Shown here one piece after another: positions 21,542-27,376 of a stretch of DNA of 27,376 nucleotides. The notes beneath the pieces were generated by a model that worked only from the letters and a program-made list of their open reading frames with translations, searched no databases and was not told the origin of the DNA. The translations under genes were made by a program, and so were the position numbers. Within the stretch, counting starts at the first letter, position 1. Every line of letters starts with the position of its first letter. Origin of the DNA: a virus; IMG/VR virus record IMGVR_UViG_3300037485_001572, positions 1-27,376 of that record; one strand, 5' to 3'.

Positions 21542-24481
21542 ATGGCTACATTAAGTGCACTAGAGAAAGAGCTTAAGGCGCGTGAGAAGAGGTTAGCTGA
21601 TATTGAACGAAAAATTGAGAGGGCAATAGCTCGTGCTGCTCAGGACATCACGACTGACAATGACAGAAATAATTTTTACGAAGATCCTTTGAAGTGGTTT
21701 AATAGTGCTCTAACCGATTCCAATGCCAACAAAAAAAATTGGCCATCTGTCTTAGCGTATGGAAGAATACTTAAGGAGCGAGAGGCACTCTTACAGGGTA
21801 CTAAAGATGAAAAAAACCCTTTCGCTGCGTTATCTATTGAGAATCTCGAGAAGCAAGCTGAATTAGATCAAGCGCAACGAGAAGCGCGAACTTCTGCGAC
21901 CGATCTTAGGTTGCAGGAAGCAGCTGCCAGATTAGATCAGCGTATTGCCGAGATGGAAAGAATGCGTCAGGATAAGGCAGCTCCACAAACAGGTGCTGGG
22001 GCTCCCCAGTCAGCTCAGCAGCCTCCAGAAGGTGCAGCGCAGCCCCAAGAAGAGATACCGAGACCTCAACCAAAAATAGGTCAACAAGCTGCGTTTAAGA
22101 AGGGTGATCATGTTTATTTAAGCAATGGCAAGGCAATCCCTGCTGACTATGATTCACTGATGCAAGCTTATGATCAGGGCGAGAATATTCCCTATGGCAT
22201 TCTCGAAGAAGCTGCTTATGAAAAGCAGGATCAGGAATCCGATATTGCTAATTTTCAAAGAGAAGCCGCAGCTTTTGCAAGAAAACAAGAAGAAGGCACT
22301 AAAGGAGCTCGTCTCGAATCATATAATAAACTAGACCAAGCTGGCAAAGATGAATTTGCAGCTAGTGAGGCTGCTCGTAAGAATCCTAAATTTGCTACAT
22401 TGCCACCAGATGCCCAAGCAAGAGAAGTTCTAAGGGAAAAATCTAATCTTCAAAACGAAGACCTAGAGGCTAAAAATGCTGCCCTACACCAAACATCTGC
22501 GGAGACACAGGCTAAAGAAACTACACGTGTTGAAGATGCGCTGAGAAAAGCCTCTTCACAAACAGGAACTGACTCAACATTCACTCAAACTCCCTTATGG
22601 TACGGTGGGCCTGAAGGTGTTTTGATGGATGTTATACGTAAAGGAAAGGCTTTATCTGAGAAGCCATATGAGGCGTTCAAGGGTCAAAGAACAGCTGAGC
22701 TTACACCATTACAAGAAATAGCTGCAAAAGAAGCCTATAATATAGCTGGTAATCCCGATCTTAAGGGGTTATTTGCATCTGCATCTGAAAATCTCAAAGG
22801 GGCAACGGAAACTAAATTACCAGAAGTAGTATCTGGATATGCGAATCCTTATAAAGCAGAGGTTATGGATGCTTTGCAACGTCGTATGACCGAGCATTAC
22901 AAAAAAGATATATTACCTGGGATTGAAGCTGGGTACATTCAGAGAGGAGCTTGGGATAGCTCTGGTAGGGCTGATGCTGTTAAAAGAGCAACAGAAGAGC
23001 ATATGCGTGGAGTAACCGAGGCTCTATCAGAAGTTGGACATAGAGGGTATGAATCATCAATGCAACATGCTGCTCAGGATCTACAACGTCAGTTGACTGG
23101 TGCTGCTGAGCTACAGAATCTTAAAGGCACTGAGGCTAAAAATCGCATGGAGAATGTTGCGCTACTTGACACAATTGGTGCGCGTAAACGGGCAATTGAT
23201 CAAGAAAAGAAAAATGCTGAATATGCTGATTATATTACTCAAAAAGAACATCCCTACAAACAGGCTTCGAAATATTCTGAGATTATCAGAGGATTACAGC
23301 CAAATACTGCTGTTTATCAAAATACTTTGCAGCAACCCGGTCCTAATTTATACCAGCAGGGTGCTGGAGCGGTTCTCTCGGGGTGGGGTCTGATGAATCA
23401 GATGCCTAAAGCTGCTGGTGGAAGGGTGAAATTAGCTGATGGTGGGATGGCGGGAATGCTTCCTGAGGAACAAGATTATCAGAACAGACTTGCTATGGCA
23501 GCCAATCAGTTAGACAAAGGCTCTCCTCATCCATTTTGGAATGCTATTACTAATATGGGATCTGCTATGACCCAGAGTAAGAATCCTAGGCCACTCGGTG
23601 CATTATTTGAATCGACACCTGCAGCTGTAACTGGATTTAAAGAGGCACAAGCCCAAGATGAAGCAAGACGTGACCAAGCGCTTAATTTAAGAAAATTGAT
23701 TGCAGAATCAAGAAGAGTGCAGGAGGATAGGGTTTACAAACGCAAGCTTGAGCGTGAGGAAATGGATTGGAAAAAGTTTAGAGCCAGAACAGATGCGTCT
23801 AAAGGTGCATCTTCTTATCTAACTCCTGGAGAGCGATCTGCCAATATCAAAATATTAAAAGAAGTCTCTAATCAAAGAGTGGCTGCTCGATCTCTTGATA
23901 ATCTATACAAGCAACTTGATGAGAGTTTTGATAAATTTGATAATAAATATGGCAAAAGCACATGGAAAAAACCTGGAGATATTGCATCAAAAATAGCTAG
24001 GAAATTTGGGGCAGAGAATGTCATATATGGAAAGGCTTTGGCTGAATCAGATAGAATAAAAGCTCTAAAATCTGAAATATTAAAAGCTGAGTTAGCTAAA
24101 CTTCCTGCATCAGCTGCTGGTGATGTGCATATGCAACAAAGAATTCTCGAAGGCATTCCTGATATTACTCTTAATCCAGAAGCTAGAAAGGAAATGATTC
24201 TAGGCAAAAGATCAGAGAATAAATTGATTGAGTTAAGATCATCCTTTCTAAATACGTGGTCTAAACTTAACGGAAGAGATCTAGCGCAGGCAGAAGAGGC
24301 GTTTGACCAATTCAGGGGCACTATTCATCCTGACGATAACAAGTCTGATATTGAGAGAGAAATGCATAGATTTATCTCTGATGTCAGTGGCAATAGTGTA
24401 TCGAACCAGGAATATATGGACCTGCCAGAGTATAATTCTTTAAGTGAAATACCGGATGAACTATTAGATCAAGTGGGATAG
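21542..24481 (+). CDS. Large putative internal virion protein
   Basis: This is the longest gene, 979 residues. It starts with a coiled coil (2-35), a Gln/Ala/Pro-rich linker (about 145-180) and a helical region. At about 340-500 it shows a pattern recurring in phage structural proteins: ELTPLQEIAAKEAYNIAG, VSGYANPYKAEVMDALQRR and GYIQRGAWDSSGRADAVKRA, followed by a long helical stretch. GGRVKLADGGMAGM at about 625-640 is a KGG-type junction. The C-terminal third is charged and helical (EDRVYKRKLEREEMDWKKF) and ends MDLPEYNSLSEIPDELLDQ. The start, one base after the previous stop, has only a weak AGG, so coupling is likely. Its size and place resemble the large ejection proteins of podoviruses. 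No lytic transglycosylase motif is seen. Confidence 0.68.
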   Translation: MATLSALEKELKAREKRLADIERKIERAIARAAQDITTDNDRNNFYEDPLKWFNSALTDSNANKKNWPSVLAYGRILKEREALLQGTKDEKNPFAALSIENLEKQAELDQAQREARTSATDLRLQEAAARLDQRIAEMERMRQDKAAPQTGAGAPQSAQQPPEGAAQPQEEIPRPQPKIGQQAAFKKGDHVYLSNGKAIPADYDSLMQAYDQGENIPYGILEEAAYEKQDQESDIANFQREAAAFARKQEEGTKGARLESYNKLDQAGKDEFAASEAARKNPKFATLPPDAQAREVLREKSNLQNEDLEAKNAALHQTSAETQAKETTRVEDALRKASSQTGTDSTFTQTPLWYGGPEGVLMDVIRKGKALSEKPYEAFKGQRTAELTPLQEIAAKEAYNIAGNPDLKGLFASASENLKGATETKLPEVVSGYANPYKAEVMDALQRRMTEHYKKDILPGIEAGYIQRGAWDSSGRADAVKRATEEHMRGVTEALSEVGHRGYESSMQHAAQDLQRQLTGAAELQNLKGTEAKNRMENVALLDTIGARKRAIDQEKKNAEYADYITQKEHPYKQASKYSEIIRGLQPNTAVYQNTLQQPGPNLYQQGAGAVLSGWGLMNQMPKAAGGRVKLADGGMAGMLPEEQDYQNRLAMAANQLDKGSPHPFWNAITNMGSAMTQSKNPRPLGALFESTPAAVTGFKEAQAQDEARRDQALNLRKLIAESRRVQEDRVYKRKLEREEMDWKKFRARTDASKGASSYLTPGERSANIKILKEVSNQRVAARSLDNLYKQLDESFDKFDNKYGKSTWKKPGDIASKIARKFGAENVIYGKALAESDRIKALKSEILKAELAKLPASAAGDVHMQQRILEGIPDITLNPEARKEMILGKRSENKLIELRSSFLNTWSKLNGRDLAQAEEAFDQFRGTIHPDDNKSDIEREMHRFISDVSGNSVSNQEYMDLPEYNSLSEIPDELLDQVG

Positions 24482-24482
24482 C

Positions 24483-26540
24483 ATGTTAGTTACGCGCGAA
24501 CAATTACTTGCTGAAAAGGCAAGAAGACAGAAAATGTCAATTCCTCCTTCTTCTCCTAAGGAGCCAGAAATAACTCCAAAGAAATCTTCGGCTCTTGATA
24601 CTGCAGGACATGCTGCACTTGGTGGATTGCATGGAGTCAGTTATGGAGCTTATCCAAAGGCTGTAGGAGCTGCTGGTGCGGCTATTTATAGCATGTTAGG
24701 TGATAAAAACATTCCTAAAGAATTACGTAATTTAACTTGGGAACAGAGACAGGATTTAATACGTGATATGTCACGTAAGGCAGATATTGAAGCTTCAGAA
24801 AGATCTCCTCTTGCTTATGGTGCTGCTAATATTGCTGGATCATTAGCTGCTCCTACACCTCTCAAAGGAATAGGGCTTGCTGGTGCGCTTAAAAAGGGGG
24901 CTGCGTATGGAGCTGCTTATGGAGCTGGCACTACTGACACTGGATTGAGTGATACCGCTACAAGTGCAGGTATGGGCGCATTAACTGGTGCTCCTCTTGG
25001 AGCTGCGGGTCATTATCTTTCTTCAGCTATTTCTCCTCTTGCTAAAAGACTTCCTAAGACCTTGCGTGATTTGGTTGCTAAAAATCGCCAGAAACCCAAT
25101 CAAGAAGCTTTAGATATTTTGGCCCTTGCTGAGAAAGAAGGAATACCTCTTTCTGAAGCGCAAGTGACCAAAGATTTTGGCAAAGCATGGCAAGAAGAGG
25201 AGGCTAGACTTGGTAAGCGCGGAATTGCAGAGCAGATAAGATCTAAGAATCTTGCAAATATTCAGAAAGAGAAATTGGCAGAATATATGACCAATATCGA
25301 ATCCCAAGTAGGTGGGAGATTTACTGAAAAAGGAGCGCATGCCAGGGAAGGGCTATCAAAAATAACCGATGCGGCATTGGAAGAGAAGAAAGCAATAAAA
25401 GAAGCGTATGATATAGCCAAATTGAATATATCATCAGTGAGCAGAGATGACGTAAAAGTTCTACCTAGAGCAATTAGACAGAATCTTGAGGATGAGGTGA
25501 TTCACTCTCCTATCGCTCAACAAAAAGTGAAATTCTTAAACGATATGATTAAGAAAAGTGAAGATCTCCCCCTAAATCGCATGGAGATGTGGCGCAAAGG
25601 TGTTAATCGTAGCCTAAGAGAAGTTCCACGTGGAGGGGAAGATGAGGCCGGCCTAACTTTGGTGAAGAGAGAATATGATAAGTGGCTGGATGAAGTGATA
25701 CAAAAATCACTTAATAACGGTGATGAAGCGGCATTAGAGCAATTCAAGAAAGCTAGATCACTAAGGGCAGAATTTGGTAAGAAATATTCTGCTAGTCATT
25801 CTAATGAATTTGGCAAGAAATTTGTGGCAGAAATGATAGACATAACTGAGAAAGCGCCATCAACTCTAACTAACGAAAATGTTGTAAATAGGGCTTTTGG
25901 AGCTAGCAAACTGGGATTCGACAAGGGAGCTGCTAACGTAGTGATGGAAATTGAGAAATTATCACCAGAAGCTGGACAGCAATTTAAGTTAGAGGCCACA
26001 AGAAAGATTCTTGCTCCTTTATTCGAAGGAGAGGCTGTGAGATATTCTAATAATCTCAAAGATCTTTTAAAGAACCAACCAGCATTGATGAGAAGTATTT
26101 TTACCACAGATCAAATTACCCAATTAAAAGATGCTGGAAGACTTGGGATGTCTATACATGTTCCTCCTAAGTCAAGGATAAATCCTTCAGGGTCGGCACA
26201 TGGCTTAATAGCTAAGAGTTGGGGAAAGATCATGGATCTGCCAGTAATAAAACACGCTTGGGAGGTGGTACGTCCTACAGCTATAGAATCTAGTCCAGAT
26301 ATACTTAGAAAGAAGATTTTGTCTACTCCCCTCGTAGAACAGAAAACACCTTTAGTACCCAGAGCGTTATCACAAATAGGTACTACGACGATTATGGATT
26401 CAATGATAGATAATAAAGAACGTTTATCCCAGGAACGGTCTAGGGTTTCTAAAAAAAGAGGTGGCAATGTCAATGCCATTGTGATGACAAAAAGACAATC
26501 TTTGCTGGATACTTTAAGAAAAATTAGAGGTGAACAATGA
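24483..26540 (+). CDS. Putative DNA-ejection protein with Gly/Ala zipper
   Basis: The 685-residue protein has a charged N-terminus, then HAALGGLHGVSYGAYPKAVG (43-62), LAYGAANIAGSLAAPTPLKG (110-129), ALKKGAAYGAAYGAG (135-149) and GMGALTGAPLGAAGHYL (163-179). This ordered set, a YAxNxAGSLxxP segment then GAxxGAxYGAG and GxxxGxxxG, is typical of phage ejection or injection proteins that insert in membranes. The remaining 500 residues are charged and mostly helical. The C-terminus KKRGGNVNAIVMTKRQSLLD repeats the KGG style of other virion proteins here. The start follows the previous stop by one base, with a weak GGGA; the stop overlaps the holin start (ATGA). The role is inferred from pattern and place. 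Confidence 0.7.
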   Translation: MLVTREQLLAEKARRQKMSIPPSSPKEPEITPKKSSALDTAGHAALGGLHGVSYGAYPKAVGAAGAAIYSMLGDKNIPKELRNLTWEQRQDLIRDMSRKADIEASERSPLAYGAANIAGSLAAPTPLKGIGLAGALKKGAAYGAAYGAGTTDTGLSDTATSAGMGALTGAPLGAAGHYLSSAISPLAKRLPKTLRDLVAKNRQKPNQEALDILALAEKEGIPLSEAQVTKDFGKAWQEEEARLGKRGIAEQIRSKNLANIQKEKLAEYMTNIESQVGGRFTEKGAHAREGLSKITDAALEEKKAIKEAYDIAKLNISSVSRDDVKVLPRAIRQNLEDEVIHSPIAQQKVKFLNDMIKKSEDLPLNRMEMWRKGVNRSLREVPRGGEDEAGLTLVKREYDKWLDEVIQKSLNNGDEAALEQFKKARSLRAEFGKKYSASHSNEFGKKFVAEMIDITEKAPSTLTNENVVNRAFGASKLGFDKGAANVVMEIEKLSPEAGQQFKLEATRKILAPLFEGEAVRYSNNLKDLLKNQPALMRSIFTTDQITQLKDAGRLGMSIHVPPKSRINPSGSAHGLIAKSWGKIMDLPVIKHAWEVVRPTAIESSPDILRKKILSTPLVEQKTPLVPRALSQIGTTTIMDSMIDNKERLSQERSRVSKKRGGNVNAIVMTKRQSLLDTLRKIRGEQ

Positions 26541-26977
26541 TTGTACTATTAAGTTCATTACTAGGATTTTTGAGCTCATCAGTGCCATCTATATTAAAGA
26601 TCTTCCAAGATAGACAAGATAAGGCTCACGAGATTGCAGTTATGCAACTACAAATGCAAGCACAGAGAGAGCTTGGCGTCCAAAAACTTCAAGAAATACA
26701 AATGCAAACCGAGGCAGCTGAGATGATCTCGTTGCATAATAGCGAGAAACAGACTGGAACTTGGATAGATGTGCTAAATGCCTCAGTAAGGCCAGTAATA
26801 GCCTATATGTTTTTCTTCAGTTATGTGGCTACCAGAATATTTTTATATCAATATCTTGAGGATTCAGGAGTGTCATTTGACCTACTCGTAGAAACGCTGT
26901 GGGATGATCAAGATATGTCAATTCTGGCCGGGATATTATCATTTTATTATGGCTCAAGGGTTTTTGAAAAGAAATGA
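26537..26977 (+). CDS. Holin, three-TM GTA-type family
   Basis: The 146-residue protein has a hydrophobic N-terminus (1-20), a charged helical middle (25-70, Gln-rich) and two membrane segments: NASVRPVIAYMFFFSYVATR (81-100, continuing to about 104) and ILAGILSFYYGSRVFEKK (129-146). The VRPxxxY block and terminal FxxGSR..(E)K are hallmarks of the three-TM holin family known from gene transfer agents and many prophages. In the inner membrane it would open the way for the lysozyme. GAGGTGA sets the start; the gene overlaps the ejection gene by 4 nt and the endolysin gene by 4 nt, so lysis genes are translated with the end of the virion operon. Confidence 0.82.
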   Translation: MIVLLSSLLGFLSSSVPSILKIFQDRQDKAHEIAVMQLQMQAQRELGVQKLQEIQMQTEAAEMISLHNSEKQTGTWIDVLNASVRPVIAYMFFFSYVATRIFLYQYLEDSGVSFDLLVETLWDDQDMSILAGILSFYYGSRVFEKK

Positions 26978-27376
26978 GACCCATTCCATCTCAAGCAATC
27001 GACCTAATTAAACAATTTGAAGGGTGTAAACTAAAGGCTTACAGGTGTCCTGCAAATGTTCTGACTATTGGTTATGGTGATACTGAGAATGTCACTGAGG
27101 GCATGACAATTACAATGGAGGAAGCGCAGTCGCGTTTAGAGCGTCAAATAACGCGATTTGCCATTAAAGTGATACAACTTACCAAAGTCCCTCTAAATGA
27201 TGCTCAATTCGCTTCCCTGATCGATTTTGTATATAATTTAGGTGCAGGGGCATATCAAAGATCAACCTTGCGTGCAAAACTTAATAGGGGTGACTATTGT
27301 CACGTAGCGGAGGAGTTTGTTAAATATTGCAAGGCTGGTGGAAAGATTTTGAAGGGATTGCTTAGGAGAAGGCTTG
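26974..27376 (+). CDS. Endolysin, GH24 phage lysozyme (3' partial)
   Basis: The frame from ATG 26974 is open to the window end (134 codons); the stop lies outside. The start IPSQAIDLIKQFEGCKLKAY contains the GH24 catalytic glutamate, E16. After eight residues comes C25 and after five more T31 (VLTIGYG), giving the E-x8-(D/C)-x5-T triad of T4/P22-type lysozymes, with Cys in place of Asp as in several phage endolysins. Further family blocks are LNDAQFASLIDFVYNLGAGA, STLRAKLNRGDY and GGKILKGLLRRR near the substrate cleft. No SAR or signal peptide is present, so release should depend on the holin. It cuts the murein glycan. No i-spanin could be looked for because the sequence ends here. Confidence 0.9.
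   Translation, partial: MRPIPSQAIDLIKQFEGCKLKAYRCPANVLTIGYGDTENVTEGMTITMEEAQSRLERQITRFAIKVIQLTKVPLNDAQFASLIDFVYNLGAGAYQRSTLRAKLNRGDYCHVAEEFVKYCKAGGKILKGLLRRRL

Noticed and set aside
23872-24321. 149-codon open frame on the minus strand inside the 979-residue gene.
   Set aside because: It lies fully opposite a well-supported long gene and shows no ribosome site or protein motif; the same holds for the other minus-strand frames.

Overview
The window is a 27.4 kb, AT-rich, strictly plus-strand block of virion and lysis genes from a tailed phage or prophage. It has no host genes, integrase, tRNA, CRISPR array or insertion sequence. The tail genes point to a short-tailed (podovirus-like) phage: a P22 gp4-like head-tail adaptor, a P22 gp10-like tail hub, several fibres and a run of putative DNA-ejection proteins, with no sheath, tube or tape measure. 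Strong AGGAG-type ribosome sites and a holin/GH24 lysozyme pair suggest a bacterial host with an accessible murein layer, probably Gram-negative. The host cannot be named from this sequence.

Layout. 1-873 is the 3' part of a basic, glycine-rich protein ending at a good rho-independent terminator. 950-3195 carries a small helical protein, a GroES-like co-chaperonin, a coiled-coil probable scaffold and a conserved phage protein. A 278-base gap holds the best sigma70-like promoter of the window, flanked by inverted repeats. 3474-8931 is the head module: a probable head accessory protein, the major capsid protein, three tandem paralogues with a fourth related beta-rich protein, and a small basic protein. 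8950-17538 is the tail module: gp4-like adaptor with an inserted discoidin-like domain, two fibres with homologous C-terminal domains, two small paralogues sharing the N-terminal peptide of the second fibre, a second adaptor, a third fibre with a carbohydrate-binding-like module, the gp10-like hub and a small protein. 17603-26540 encodes five probable ejection or internal virion proteins; the first three are tandem paralogues. 26537 to the end holds a three-TM holin and a GH24 endolysin cut off by the window edge.

How it works together: GroES-like protein and scaffold would help fold and assemble the capsid. The adaptor, hub and fibres close the portal vertex and recognise the host surface. 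The Gly/Ala-rich ejection proteins would be released with the DNA to bridge the envelope, and holin plus lysozyme would end the cycle. Terminase and portal genes must lie upstream. The points most worth following up are the repeated duplication of structural genes (3+1, 2 and 3 copies), the discoidin-like insertion in the adaptor, the KGG motifs scattered over putative internal proteins, and a promoter-like motif shared by two intergenic gaps.
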